A DNA stretch of 64,000 nucleotides. It comes from Hydrogenophaga sp. BPS33. Its GTDB lineage: Bacteria > Pseudomonadota > Gammaproteobacteria > Burkholderiales > Burkholderiaceae_C. The notes under the pieces were generated by a model, which was not told the origin of the DNA, searched no databases, and was given only the letters and a program-made list of their open reading frames with translations. Positions 1-8,834 of the stretch are shown here, piece by piece. A program made the translations under genes and the position numbers. The stretch's first letter is position 1. Each line of letters starts with the position of its first letter. The stretch spans positions 3,286,001 through 3,350,000 of the forward strand of contig NZ_CP044549.1 of assembly GCF_009859475.1 (NCBI RefSeq). The letters run 5' to 3'.

Positions 1-2
1 TC

Positions 3-2648
3 GTGGTGGGGGCATCCGCTCGGCCCGGCAGTGTGGGTGCGACGGTCTGGAGAAACCTGCGCAGCGGTCCGTTCAACGGGCCGGTATACGGCGTGAACCC
101 CCGTCACACCGAACTCGACGGTGTGCCCATTTTCGCCACGCTAGATCGCTTGCCCGCCGTCCCGGATCTCGCTCTGATCTGCACCCCGGCGTCCACCGTG
201 TCAGCGCTGGTCGGGCAACTGGGCCAACTGGGCACACGTGCGGCGGTGATCATCACGGCAGGATTGAGCGCAGAAGACAAGCGCGCGGCATTGAGCGCGG
301 CGCGCCCCTTCACGCTGCGGCTGCTGGGACCCAACTGCCTGGGCGTGCTGAGCCCCCACATCGGTCTCAACGCCAGCTTCGCGCACACGGACGCACTGGC
401 GGGCGACGTGGCCTTTGTGTCGCAGTCGGGTGCGCTCGTCACCGCCGTTCTGGACTGGACGCGAAGCCACGGTGTGGGACTCTCGCACCTGATCTCGCTG
501 GGTGACCATCTTGACGTGGACTTTGGCGATCTGCTGGACCACCTCGCCAGCGATGCCCGAACACGTTCGATCCTGCTCTATGTGGAGTCGATCGAATCGC
601 CGAGAAAGTTCATGTCCGCCGCGCGCGCGGCAGCGCGCAACAAGCCGGTGATCGTGGTCAAGGCCGGGCGCGCGGGCCATGGTGTGAAAGCGGCGGCGTC
701 CCACACCGGCGCGCTCGCGGGCTCCGACAAGGTGTACGACGCGGCCATCCGCCGTGCCGGGATGCTGCGCGTCGATACCCTGCAGGAGCTGTTCATCGCC
801 GCGGAAACCCTCTCGCGGTTTCGTGGCAATTCGTGCGCCACGCTCAGCATCATGACGAATGGCGGCGGGGCCGGTGTCATGGCGGCCGATGCGGCGGCCC
901 ACCAGGGTGTCGTGCTCAGCGAACCCGGCGCAGCCCTGATGGCACAGCTTGATGCCGTGTTGCCCGCCCATTGGTCGCGTGCCAATCCCATCGACATCAT
1001 CGGGGACGCTCCCATCGAACGCTACACGCAGACCCTCTCTGCGCTGTTGGCCGACGAGTCGGCCGGCGCCGTGCTGTTCCTGCATGCACCTACCGCCATC
1101 GTGCGCAGCGAGGACATCGCGCGCGCCTGTCTTCCGCTGGTGCGCGCGAACACCGATCGGGTGATGAGCGCCTGGCTCGGCGAGGACGCGGTGGCCCAAG
1201 CCCGCCGGCGTTTCCAGGAGGCTGGCGTGGCCGACTACGCCACGCCCGAAGAAGCGGTGCGCGCTTTCGCGATGTTGCAGACTTACCGGCGCAATCAGGC
1301 CACGTTGATGGAAATGCCCAGCGCGGGCCCCACGGTCACACCCGACCTGGCGGCGGTACAAGCCAGCCTGGACGCGGCCATGGCCCAGGGGCGCGAATGG
1401 CTGGACGAGCAGGACGTCCGGGCATTGCTGGCGGCATACGGCATCGCCACCGTGACCTCGGCGACAGTGGCAGCCACGCCGCAGGCGGCGGTGGAGGCGG
1501 CCCATCGCCTGGGTTACCCCGTGACGCTCAAGATCCTCTCGCCCGACATCACGCACAAATCGGATGTCGGCGGTGTGCGGCTCGGGCTGGACAGCGACGT
1601 CGCCTTGACCGACGCGGTCAACGCGATGCTGCAGGCGGTGCACGCCGCCCGGCCGCAGGCGCGCATCGACGGATTCACGCTGCAGACCATGGTGCGGCGC
1701 CCCCACGCACACGAATTGATCGTCGGCGCCAGCGTGGACCCCGTGTTCGGTCCTGTGCTGCTCTTCGGCCAGGGCGGCACGGCGGTGGAGGTCATCGACG
1801 ACACGGCCATGGCCCTGCCACCGCTGAACCGGGCATTGGCGCGAGAACTGGTCTCGCGCACCCGCGTGGCCAAACTGCTGGCAGGGTACCGCGACCGCCC
1901 GCCTGCGCAACTCGACGCCCTGTGCGACGTGCTGGTGGCCGTCTCCCGGATGCAGGCCGATCTGCCGGCGATGGCGGAGCTGGACATCAATCCGCTGTGG
2001 CTGGACGAAGACGGCGCGCTGGCGCTTGACGCGCGGGTGCGGCTGTCCCTGGCACCCGTGTCGGGTGCCTCGCGCTTTGCCATCCTGCCCTATCCGACAC
2101 AGTGGGTGCGCGAATGCCTCTGGGACGGGCGAAAGCTGCTGATTCGCCCGATCCGGCCAGAGGACGAGATGCAGCACCGGCGCTTTCTCGAATCCCTTGC
2201 CCCGGAAGACGTGCGCCTGCGCATCTTCTATTCGCGCCACGACCTCCCGCGCAGCGAGCTCGCGCGCCTCACTCAGATCGATTACGACCGCGAGATGGCC
2301 TTCGTGGCCGAGGCCGCTGACGAACAAGGCTCGCCTCAGACACTGGGCGTGGCGCGCGCCCTGAGCGATCCGGACGGCGTGGAGGCGGAGTTCGCCATCA
2401 TCGTGCGCTCCGACCTCAAAGGCCGCGGCCTGGGTACCCTCCTCTTCGAGCGGCTCATCGAACACGCAAGGCACCGGGGCACATGTCGCCTGGTTGGGTT
2501 CGTATTGCACGAGAACACCCGCATGCTCAGTCTGGCTCGCGCCATGGGCTTGCGGGCCGATCCTGGCGATGGGAGCGATCCGGGCACCGTCCGCATGGTC
2601 CTGGACATGAAGGACTGCCCTGCTGCGGCCCCCGCAGCGAGGGAGTAA
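3..2648 (+). CDS. ADP-forming acetate/acyl-CoA synthetase fused to GNAT acetyltransferase (5' partial)
   Basis: The N-terminus lies outside the window; the frame is open from base 3. Visible order: CoA-binding Rossmann domain (GASARPGSVG near the start), flavodoxin-like ligase domain, the phospho-histidine segment ASHTGALAG (His at about visible residue 234), an ATP-grasp domain (about 465-690, HKSDVGGVRLGL) and a C-terminal GNAT domain (about 715-870) with acetyl-CoA loop KGRGLGTLLF. The family interconverts acyl-CoA, ADP and phosphate with acid, CoA and ATP. GNAT fusions of this type (Pat-like) acetylate lysines such as that of acetyl-CoA synthetase. Which activity dominates cannot be told. 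It precedes a two-component system on the same strand, 105 bp away. Confidence 0.9.
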   Translation: MVGASARPGSVGATVWRNLRSGPFNGPVYGVNPRHTELDGVPIFATLDRLPAVPDLALICTPASTVSALVGQLGQLGTRAAVIITAGLSAEDKRAALSAARPFTLRLLGPNCLGVLSPHIGLNASFAHTDALAGDVAFVSQSGALVTAVLDWTRSHGVGLSHLISLGDHLDVDFGDLLDHLASDARTRSILLYVESIESPRKFMSAARAAARNKPVIVVKAGRAGHGVKAAASHTGALAGSDKVYDAAIRRAGMLRVDTLQELFIAAETLSRFRGNSCATLSIMTNGGGAGVMAADAAAHQGVVLSEPGAALMAQLDAVLPAHWSRANPIDIIGDAPIERYTQTLSALLADESAGAVLFLHAPTAIVRSEDIARACLPLVRANTDRVMSAWLGEDAVAQARRRFQEAGVADYATPEEAVRAFAMLQTYRRNQATLMEMPSAGPTVTPDLAAVQASLDAAMAQGREWLDEQDVRALLAAYGIATVTSATVAATPQAAVEAAHRLGYPVTLKILSPDITHKSDVGGVRLGLDSDVALTDAVNAMLQAVHAARPQARIDGFTLQTMVRRPHAHELIVGASVDPVFGPVLLFGQGGTAVEVIDDTAMALPPLNRALARELVSRTRVAKLLAGYRDRPPAQLDALCDVLVAVSRMQADLPAMAELDINPLWLDEDGALALDARVRLSLAPVSGASRFAILPYPTQWVRECLWDGRKLLIRPIRPEDEMQHRRFLESLAPEDVRLRIFYSRHDLPRSELARLTQIDYDREMAFVAEAADEQGSPQTLGVARALSDPDGVEAEFAIIVRSDLKGRGLGTLLFERLIEHARHRGTCRLVGFVLHENTRMLSLARAMGLRADPGDGSDPGTVRMVLDMKDCPAAAPAARE

Positions 2649-2753
2649 CCCCTGCGACGCAAAAAGCAAGCCTGGCGAAAGCTGGCCGTGCTACGCTTTC
2701 GGCCGATTTGGTGTTCACGGTCGGATTGGCGCAATTTTTTGTGTGTACCTCGC

Positions 2754-3467
2754 ATGAAATCAGCCCCTCATATCGCGGTGCTCGACGATGAAGTCGACAT
2801 CACACAGCTCTTGGCCAATTACCTGCCGAGCCACGGATTTCGCGTGTCGCAGGTTCATGACGGGGATGCCCTGATTCGGCTCATGGAGCACGATCCCGCC
2901 GATCTGGTGTTGCTAGACCTGGGCCTGCCCGGCGAGGACGGCTTTTCCATCGCGCGGCGCCTTCGGGGCCGCTGGCAGATCGGCCTCATCATCGTCACGG
3001 GCCGCGGCGATGCGGTCGACAAGGTCGTGGGCCTGGAAGTGGGTGCCGACGACTACGTGACCAAACCGTTTGACTTGCGCGAGCTGGTGGCACGCATCAA
3101 GGCCGTGCTGCGGCGGCTGCTCGCTCATCCGCTCACCCCGCCCGCGGGTTCCTCGCTGCAATTCGCCGGCTGGCGCCTGGACGTGCAAGCCCGCAGCCTG
3201 CGCAACCCACAGGGCACCGATGTGGCGCTCACCAGCGGCGAGTTCGAGTTGCTCAGCGCCTTCGCCCAACACCCGGGGCGCGTGTTGTCGCGCGACTTCC
3301 TGCTGGAACACACCCGAGGCCGGGAGGCAGCGCCGTTCGACCGCACGATTGACGTGCAGGTGGGACGGCTGCGAAGAAAGCTGCAGGCGCAGCAGGGTGG
3401 CACCGAGATCATCAAGTCCGTGCGCGGTGCCGGGTACATCCTGGTGCCTCCCGTCGCCCATGGCTGA
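2754..3467 (+). CDS. OmpR-family response regulator
   Basis: This 237-residue protein has an N-terminal receiver domain (acidic pocket DDE near residue 11, phospho-acceptor Asp55 in LLDLGLPG, Lys in TKPF) and a C-terminal winged-helix DNA-binding domain (TSGEFELLSAF, then DRTIDVQVGRLRRKL). The frame stays open upstream, but the ATG at 2754 begins directly at the receiver domain, so I chose it. Its last 8 bases overlap the start of the downstream hybrid kinase, so the two are probably translationally coupled partners. The input signal is unknown; the setting beside UspA and FNR-type genes suggests stress or oxygen control (inference). Confidence 0.92.
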   Translation: MKSAPHIAVLDDEVDITQLLANYLPSHGFRVSQVHDGDALIRLMEHDPADLVLLDLGLPGEDGFSIARRLRGRWQIGLIIVTGRGDAVDKVVGLEVGADDYVTKPFDLRELVARIKAVLRRLLAHPLTPPAGSSLQFAGWRLDVQARSLRNPQGTDVALTSGEFELLSAFAQHPGRVLSRDFLLEHTRGREAAPFDRTIDVQVGRLRRKLQAQQGGTEIIKSVRGAGYILVPPVAHG

Positions 3468-5529
3468 CGCTGACACGCAACCGCCGCCACCGGGCGACGA
3501 CACGGACGACGTCTTCAGGACGATCTTCCAGGCTTACCCCGATTCCTTGCTGGTGGTCGACAGCGCAGGCCTGATTGCCATGGCCAACGCCGCGGCAGCG
3601 ACGCTGCTGGGCTACACCGTCGATGAACTGGTAGGTTTGCCTGTGGACGCGCTCGTGCCGCAGAAGATCCGTTCGCGACACGCTTCCTACCGCAAGGTCT
3701 ACGGACAGGCCCCCACACCACGGCCGATGGGCCGCCGCATGGACCTGACGGCTCAGCGCAAGGACGGCACCGAGGTCATGGTGGAGATCGCGCTGAGTCC
3801 GCTGCAAAGCCATGGCCTACCTTTCGTGGTCGCGGCGATCCGCGACATCGGAGCCTATCCTCGCGTTCAGCAGGCCTTGCAACGCGCTCGCTACAGTGAG
3901 CATCTGGCTCAGTTGGGGCGCCTCGCCGTGGATACGCGAGACCTGCAGGTGATGCTGGAACACGTTCCCAGCATCATCACCACGGCGCTTCAGGTCGAGG
4001 TGGCCGCGGTCTGGCTGCTCGATGGCGAAGGGCAGGAGTTCGCCCTGGTCAGCGGCGTGGGGCTGCTGCCGGGAGAACACATCGGCACCCGCATGGCAAA
4101 CACCCCCGACACGCCCCTGGGATACACGGCATCCCGTGCGGAGCTGTTGGTCATCCCGGACTACCGCCATGAAACCCGTTTCATCGTGCCGCCGCTGTAC
4201 CTCGACAGTGGGCTGGCGAGCGCGCTGGCGGCGCCGCTGTCCGACCGAGGGCGCGTGATCGGCATGCTGTCTGTGCGCTCCAAGGAAGTGGATCGTTTTG
4301 GCGTTGAGGAACTGCGGTTCCTGGAATCACTCTCCAGCCTGCTGGCCACCAGCCTGCAGCGCGTGCAGTCGGAGGAAGCGCTCAGCCACTCGCAACGGAT
4401 GGAGAGCGTAGGTCAACTCACGGGCGGCATCGCGCACGACTTCAACAACCTGCTCACCGTCATCCAGGGCAATCTGCAAGTTCTGGAGGAGTCGCCGACG
4501 CTCGCTGACAACGGCCATGCCCGGCAACTGGTCGGCGCAGCCACCAGAGCCACCCGCCGGGGCGCCGAACTCACCGGCAAGCTGCTGGCGTTTTCCCGCC
4601 GCCAGGTGCTGCAACCCACCGCCGTCGACACCCATGCCCTCCTGCAGTCGCTCACGGGCATGCTGTTGCGCACGTTCGACCAGCGCATCCGCATCGAGGT
4701 CGACGCGGCACACGGTGTCGCGTCCGTGCTGGCGGATCCCGTGCAGCTGGAGTCGGCCTTGCTGAACATCGCCTTGAACGCGCGCGATGCCATGCCGGAG
4801 GGAGGCACGCTGCGCTTCCATGTCGACATGTGCAACGGATTGCCGTTGACACTTCGGGAGGGGCAAGGCACGACGTCCGGCGGCAGCTATGTGGCGATTT
4901 CGCTTTCAGACACGGGCACCGGCATGGCGGAGAGCGTCAAGGAACGCGCCTTCGAGCCATTTTTCACCACCAAGGAGGCCGGTCGTGGTACGGGGCTGGG
5001 TCTGAGCACCGTCTATGGCTTCGTCCACCAGTCCCGGGGAGCGATCACGATCGACAGCAGCCCGGGCCGTGGCACCACCGTCACGATCTACCTTCCCGCC
5101 GTGCGCGAGGCCCCTGCCGTGGCCAGCGAGGACGAGGTGGTCGAAGCGCTGCCTGTGGGACTTCGGGTCATGCTGGTCGAAGACGATACCGAAGTGCGCA
5201 AGGTCGTTCAGTTGTTTCTGGAGAGCCTCCAGTGCAAGGTGGTCACCGCCGCGACGGCCCGGCAGGCGCTGGCCATCATGAAAGCGGAACCGCTGCCCTT
5301 TGGCCTGCTGTTGAGCGACATCGCGCTGGGCGCCGGCATGCGCGGAACGCTTCTGGCCGCCGAGGCGCAAAAGCAGTTTCCGCACCTGGCCGTGCTGTTG
5401 ATGTCGGGCTTTCCCGTGAATCCGGTCGCTGCCGACGATGGGGACCAAATCCGCTGGGAGGTGCTTCGCAAGCCCTACACCCGGTCTGAACTGTCACGCG
5501 CGATGGCGCGCGCCCTCTCAAGCGCCTGA
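3460..5529 (+). CDS. PAS-GAF hybrid sensor histidine kinase with C-terminal receiver
   Basis: The product has 689 residues and no clear membrane segment, so it is probably cytoplasmic. Domain order: PAS (about 15-130), GAF (about 160-310), HisKA with His326 in GGIAHDFNNLL, HATPase (N box NIALNARDAMPEGG, G boxes DTGTGM and GTGLGLSTVYGFV), then a receiver domain with Asp620 in LLSDIALG. The ATG overlaps the last codons of the response regulator, which fixes the start. The PAS and GAF domains could sense a cytosolic ligand or redox state, but no haem- or flavin-binding residues can be assigned with confidence. The attached receiver suggests a phosphorelay or self-regulation. Confidence 0.92.
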   Translation: MADADTQPPPPGDDTDDVFRTIFQAYPDSLLVVDSAGLIAMANAAAATLLGYTVDELVGLPVDALVPQKIRSRHASYRKVYGQAPTPRPMGRRMDLTAQRKDGTEVMVEIALSPLQSHGLPFVVAAIRDIGAYPRVQQALQRARYSEHLAQLGRLAVDTRDLQVMLEHVPSIITTALQVEVAAVWLLDGEGQEFALVSGVGLLPGEHIGTRMANTPDTPLGYTASRAELLVIPDYRHETRFIVPPLYLDSGLASALAAPLSDRGRVIGMLSVRSKEVDRFGVEELRFLESLSSLLATSLQRVQSEEALSHSQRMESVGQLTGGIAHDFNNLLTVIQGNLQVLEESPTLADNGHARQLVGAATRATRRGAELTGKLLAFSRRQVLQPTAVDTHALLQSLTGMLLRTFDQRIRIEVDAAHGVASVLADPVQLESALLNIALNARDAMPEGGTLRFHVDMCNGLPLTLREGQGTTSGGSYVAISLSDTGTGMAESVKERAFEPFFTTKEAGRGTGLGLSTVYGFVHQSRGAITIDSSPGRGTTVTIYLPAVREAPAVASEDEVVEALPVGLRVMLVEDDTEVRKVVQLFLESLQCKVVTAATARQALAIMKAEPLPFGLLLSDIALGAGMRGTLLAAEAQKQFPHLAVLLMSGFPVNPVAADDGDQIRWEVLRKPYTRSELSRAMARALSSA

Positions 5530-5539
5530 GAAGGCCGGC

Positions 5540-6337
5540 TCACTGCATCGCGACGGGCACCGGGGAGAGGTGGCGTTGCACGAAGGCGGACAAGGCGCTG
5601 ACATCCGGAATCTGGACATCGCGGCGGCCCTGCGTGGCGAAGCCGATGACGTGGTCGCGCGCCAGGCGCGACAGTGCACGGCTGACCGACTCCAGCGTCA
5701 TGCCCAGGTGGTTGCCGATCTCCGCGCGGGTCATGCGCAGGGTGATCTGGTCGGTGCGGATGCCGCGCTCGGCCAGCGAGCCCGCCCAACACAGCAGGAA
5801 GTCGGCCACGCGTGCCACGGCGGGCAGTGTGCAGATCGACATCAATGCCCCCTGGTCGCGGGCAAGGGCCAGACTCATCGCGGCATGCATCGCGTGCAAA
5901 ACCGCCGGGCAGGACGCGCTCGCCTCCATCAAGGACTGGTACGGAATCACCCAGATCTCGCCCGTGTCCATGGCGATCGCGTCCGAGCCATGGTGTCCGT
6001 CTGCAATGCCGTCGAACCCGAGCCAGTCGCCACGGAAGTTCAGGCTGACCAACTGCTCGCGCCCGTCGGCCGCCAGGTTGACGATCTTGCACAGGCCCGA
6101 ATTCAGGATGTACAGGTGGACAAACCGCTCGCCAACACGGTAGATGACGTCTCCCGCGTGAACGACACGGCGCTGGGGGGCGAGCTGCTGCCCCAGCAGA
6201 CCCAGCATCTCCGATATCTGGCGGCCCGCCGCCAAGGGGGCCTGGGCGGGCGGCGGCGCTGCGTTGCTGCAGCCGCGCGCCAGCGGCGCGAATGGGGTGG
6301 GGTTCTTCGCTGGCAAAGCGCGCGCGATGGTGTGCAT
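5540..6337 (-). CDS. Crp/Fnr-family transcriptional regulator, FNR-type DNA reading head
   Basis: The product has 265 residues. A cyclic-nucleotide-fold sensor domain (GDVIYRVGERFVHLYIL, then FRGDWLGFDGIADG) is followed by a winged helix whose recognition helix ESVSRALSRL carries Glu216, Ser219 and Arg220, the FNR-type set that reads TTGA half-sites. The cysteines (Cys23 and scattered others) do not show the spaced N-terminal cluster of true FNR, so direct Fe-S oxygen sensing is unlikely; a Dnr- or FixK-like role is possible. AGGAG sits 5 bases before the chosen ATG. It lies downstream of the UspA gene on the same strand. FNR-type boxes occur at 7358, 7400 and 37663 and are candidate targets. 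Confidence 0.9.
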   Translation of the reverse strand: MHTIARALPAKNPTPFAPLARGCSNAAPPPAQAPLAAGRQISEMLGLLGQQLAPQRRVVHAGDVIYRVGERFVHLYILNSGLCKIVNLAADGREQLVSLNFRGDWLGFDGIADGHHGSDAIAMDTGEIWVIPYQSLMEASASCPAVLHAMHAAMSLALARDQGALMSICTLPAVARVADFLLCWAGSLAERGIRTDQITLRMTRAEIGNHLGMTLESVSRALSRLARDHVIGFATQGRRDVQIPDVSALSAFVQRHLSPVPVAMQ

Positions 6338-6480
6338 GGGAACTCCTGTCGTGTGTTCAAGAGGCAGGACTCCGATGCTAGGCACCGTCTGGAAACGCCG
6401 CGACAACGGACAGAATCGTTGCGTATCGCTCGGTGAACGATCGATGTCTCGTCTGTAACGGCGGGATCGGCCCTCGCGCG

Positions 6481-7302
6481 TCAGTGCGCCATCAGCACGG
6501 GCAGCGTCATGGTTTGCAGGATGGTGCGCGTCGCGCCGCCCAGAACCCACTCCCGCGCCCGGCTGTGACCGTAGCTGCCCATCACCAGCAGATCCGCGCC
6601 CAGATCCGCTGCCCTCGACAACAGGGCGTTGCCCATGTCGCGCTCCTCCGCCCCACCCGCGTGCAGGGTGGCGTGAACCTTTTGCGCGCCCAGATAGCGC
6701 TCGAGCGATCGCAGGGCGTCGTCAACGCCCTCCCCGTGCGCCACCACATGCACCTGAGCGGCGCGCTTCAACCACGGCATGGCGGCGGAGACGGCACGGG
6801 CAGCCTCCCGGGTCTCCTTCCATGCCACCAGCACCGTGCGGCCCACGGTTTCAACGCGGCCCGCGTAGGGCAGCACGAGTGCCGGGCGACCGCTCTGCAC
6901 GAGCACACTGGGTAAAAAGTCGGCGGGCACTTCACCGTCGGCAGGGTCGTCTTCGTGTCGCTGCCCCAGGATCAGCAGATCGGCGTAAAGCGCCCGCTGC
7001 GCAAAGCCCCATGGTCCGTCCGCCAATGGCTCGGCCCAATGGAGCCGTGGGGAACCCGCCGCCGCCTTGACGAAGGTGGCATGCGCGCGGTCCAGGCCTT
7101 CTTTGTCAAGAGCCAGCAACAGCTCCACGGCAGCCGCCGCGCCTTCCACCGCATAGGGATAGCGCGTCAAGGAGGTCAGCATGCAAGGCTGGGCAATGAC
7201 CTCGGCATCAAAATCTTCCGCCAATTGGCGGGCCACGGCGGTGCGAACGGCCGAATGTTCGGAACTGTCGATATGAAGCAGGATGGAGCGAAGGGCTTGC
7301 AT
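6481..7302 (-). CDS. Universal stress protein, tandem UspA-like
   Basis: The 273-residue length corresponds to two UspA-like halves. The N-terminal half begins with SILLHIDSSEHS. The C-terminal half ends with the nucleotide-binding-like signature LLVMGSYGHSRAREWVLGGA followed by TRTIL. UspA proteins bind ATP or accumulate under growth arrest and low oxygen; the partner here is unknown. AAGGAG lies 6 bases before the ATG. The upstream region, shared with the divergent gene at 7490, contains two FNR-type boxes, which suggests control by the neighbouring FNR-type regulator (inference). Confidence 0.9.
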   Translation of the reverse strand: MQALRSILLHIDSSEHSAVRTAVARQLAEDFDAEVIAQPCMLTSLTRYPYAVEGAAAAVELLLALDKEGLDRAHATFVKAAAGSPRLHWAEPLADGPWGFAQRALYADLLILGQRHEDDPADGEVPADFLPSVLVQSGRPALVLPYAGRVETVGRTVLVAWKETREAARAVSAAMPWLKRAAQVHVVAHGEGVDDALRSLERYLGAQKVHATLHAGGAEERDMGNALLSRAADLGADLLVMGSYGHSRAREWVLGGATRTILQTMTLPVLMAH

Positions 7303-7357
7303 GGAGAACTCCTTGATGGGATGCGAGGCAGGTTACGCCGCTGGCGCTTGCTGAGGC

Positions 7358-7371
7358 TTGCGCAACGTCAA
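7358..7371. promoter_or_regulatory. Candidate FNR/Dnr-type binding site 1
   Basis: TTGCGCAACGTCAA fits a 5-4-5 FNR-family dyad (consensus TTGAT-N4-ATCAA, with GTCAA right halves common). It lies between the divergent UspA gene and the gene at 7490. The left half deviates at two positions, so support comes mainly from repetition with site 2 and from the nearby FNR-type regulator. Confidence 0.5.
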
Positions 7372-7399
7372 GGTGCACGAACACCCTGTGCCGTCGGAC

Positions 7400-7413
7400 T
7401 TGCGTTACGTCAA
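7400..7413. promoter_or_regulatory. Candidate FNR/Dnr-type binding site 2
   Basis: TTGCGTTACGTCAA repeats the outer halves TTGCG and GTCAA of site 1 exactly, 42 bases away centre to centre (about four helical turns). It lies 77 bases before the ATG at 7490 and about 100 bases before the UspA start on the other strand, so it could serve either promoter. Confidence 0.5.
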
Positions 7414-7489
7414 ACCCCGTAGGGAGCGCGAGCTTTAAGGTCGGTCGTGCAGCCGTACACCTCCCACCACCCCGCGAACGGAGCAATCC

Positions 7490-7864
7490 ATGTCCTTCCG
7501 CCATGCCGTGATCTGGATGGATCACCACAGCGCCCATGTCATCGAATTCGACGCCGAGCACATGCAGGAGCGCCACCACCGGGCCCATGACCACCCCACC
7601 CGCCAACACCGCAGCCAGGTGCGCAGCGAGCACGAGTTCTTTGCCGAGGTCTGCGATGCCTTGGCCAGCATGGAGTCCATCCTGCTGACCGGCGCTCACA
7701 AGGTGCAGGCCGATTTCCACCACTTCATCGACAAACATCGGCCGGCACTGCTGCCCCGGATCAGCGGTTGGGAAGTCGTGAACCACCCCACCTCGGCACA
7801 GTTGGTGGCATTGGCACGGCATCGTCAGCACCAGGCCGCCATCGGCCTGGCGACCAGACCCTGA
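7490..7864 (+). CDS. Small eRF1-domain-like ('translational machinery') protein
   Basis: This 124-residue protein has the pattern of a small family often named translational machinery protein, related to eRF1 domain 3: HAVIWMDHHSAHVIEF at the start, SILLTGAHKVQADFHHFI in the middle, and a C-terminal WEVVNHPTSAQLVALAR. It is rich in His. Members often sit beside stress and FNR-type genes, but their biochemical role is not known to me. It is divergent from the UspA gene and shares a promoter region with FNR-type boxes. There is no signal peptide, so it is probably cytosolic. Confidence 0.7.
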   Translation: MSFRHAVIWMDHHSAHVIEFDAEHMQERHHRAHDHPTRQHRSQVRSEHEFFAEVCDALASMESILLTGAHKVQADFHHFIDKHRPALLPRISGWEVVNHPTSAQLVALARHRQHQAAIGLATRP

Positions 7865-7881
7865 CCGCGGCGAAGGCAGCC

Positions 7882-8393
7882 ATGATGCGCGCCATGGTGC
7901 TGACGCAATGCGGCCAGGCGTTGCGCCTGCAGGTGCGGCCGGTTCCGCAACCGGGTCCGACGGAAGTCCGTCTGCGTGTTCTGGCCTGCGCAGTGTGCCG
8001 AACCGATCTGCACATCGTCGACGCGGAACTGTCTGTGCCGCGCCTGCCCCTGGTTCCAGGCCACGAGATCGTCGGCATCGTCGAGGCGTTGGGCCGAGCC
8101 GTGAACACCCTTCGCGTGGCGCCTTGCGCTCGGTGCGCAAGGGTGGGCGCGTCGTGTGCGGCGGCATCCACATGAGCGACATCCCTGGCTTCCCGTACGC
8201 TTGGCTCTGGGAGGAGCGCCAGTTGCTGTCGGTGGCCAACCTCACGCGTGCGGACGCCATCGGGTTTCTGGCATTCGCCGCGGAGCATCCATTGCAGGTC
8301 GAGATCAGCCGGTATCCCCTGGAGCGAGCCAACGAGGCGCTGGACGACCTGCGGGCTGGCCGCGTGCAGGGCGCCGCGGTGCTCGAGCCGTGA
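7882..8393 (+). pseudogene. Zinc-dependent alcohol dehydrogenase remnant (internal deletion plus frameshift)
   Basis: The first roughly 79 codons encode a normal GroES-like N-terminus of a zinc alcohol dehydrogenase (CAVCRTDLHIVDAEL with the catalytic Cys, then VPGHEIVGIVEALG). Near 8118-8125 the sequence jumps, in another frame, to the family's C-terminus (RKGGRVVCGGIHMSDIPGF through PLERANEALDDLRAGRVQGA), which stops at 8393. Intact members have about 340 residues, so about 170 codons are missing, including the structural-zinc loop and most of the NAD-binding fold. No working enzyme can be made. Both ends are well preserved, which suggests a recent deletion. Confidence 0.85.
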
Positions 8394-8484
8394 GCAGCGG
8401 CAACAGGCTCGGCACGGTTTCGCTGGTGGACACCCGCCGCTCGCAGCGGCCCGACTGGTCACCACCACCGCGCTGAGTCGAAAC

Positions 8485-8783
8485 ATGAAAACCATCGGCC
8501 CATGGAGATTGCAGCGCGGCTTGAGAAAGCTCGGGCCGGGTCTCATCACTGGCGCGGCCGACGACGATCCCAGCGGCATCGCCACGTACTCCCAAGCCGG
8601 TGCCCAGTTCGGCTTGTCGATGCTCTGGACGGTGGTTTTCACACTCCCGCTACGCCGTGGCCGAGGCTGCCGGCTGGCCAGGGCTTCTATGCCGTGATCG
8701 GCGCGCGCGTGCGCCGCCTGGGCTGGGTCGCCACACTGGCGATGGCATTGACGGTGCTGGGCATGTTGGTGACCTCGGCTTAA
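8485..8783 (+). pseudogene. Nramp-family metal transporter remnant (internal deletions)
   Basis: It starts like an Nramp/MntH-type divalent metal transporter: LGPGLITGAADDDPSGIATY, which holds the metal-binding DPSG-type motif of helix 1, then LSMLWTVVFTLPL. The frame then breaks near 8635-8650. Pieces resembling a later helix (YAVAEAAGWP, then GFYAVIGA) and a C-terminus (RRLGWVATLAMALTVLGMLVTSA) follow in other frames, ending at 8783. Intact transporters have about 400-440 residues; fewer than 100 codons remain. It directly follows another internally deleted gene. Confidence 0.75.
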
Positions 8784-8834
8784 TCTGGCGCAAATTTTGG
8801 GCAAGCACCATCGCGGCTCCTCAGAGGAGTACCT

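Noticed and set aside
201..2669. Long open frame antisense to the acyl-CoA synthetase/GNAT gene
   Set aside because: It is composition-driven: rich in Arg, His and Gln, with no domain, while the plus strand carries a complete multi-domain enzyme.
5540..6337. Naming the regulator Fnr
   Set aside because: The DNA-reading helix is FNR-type, but the N-terminal Fe-S cysteine cluster is missing.
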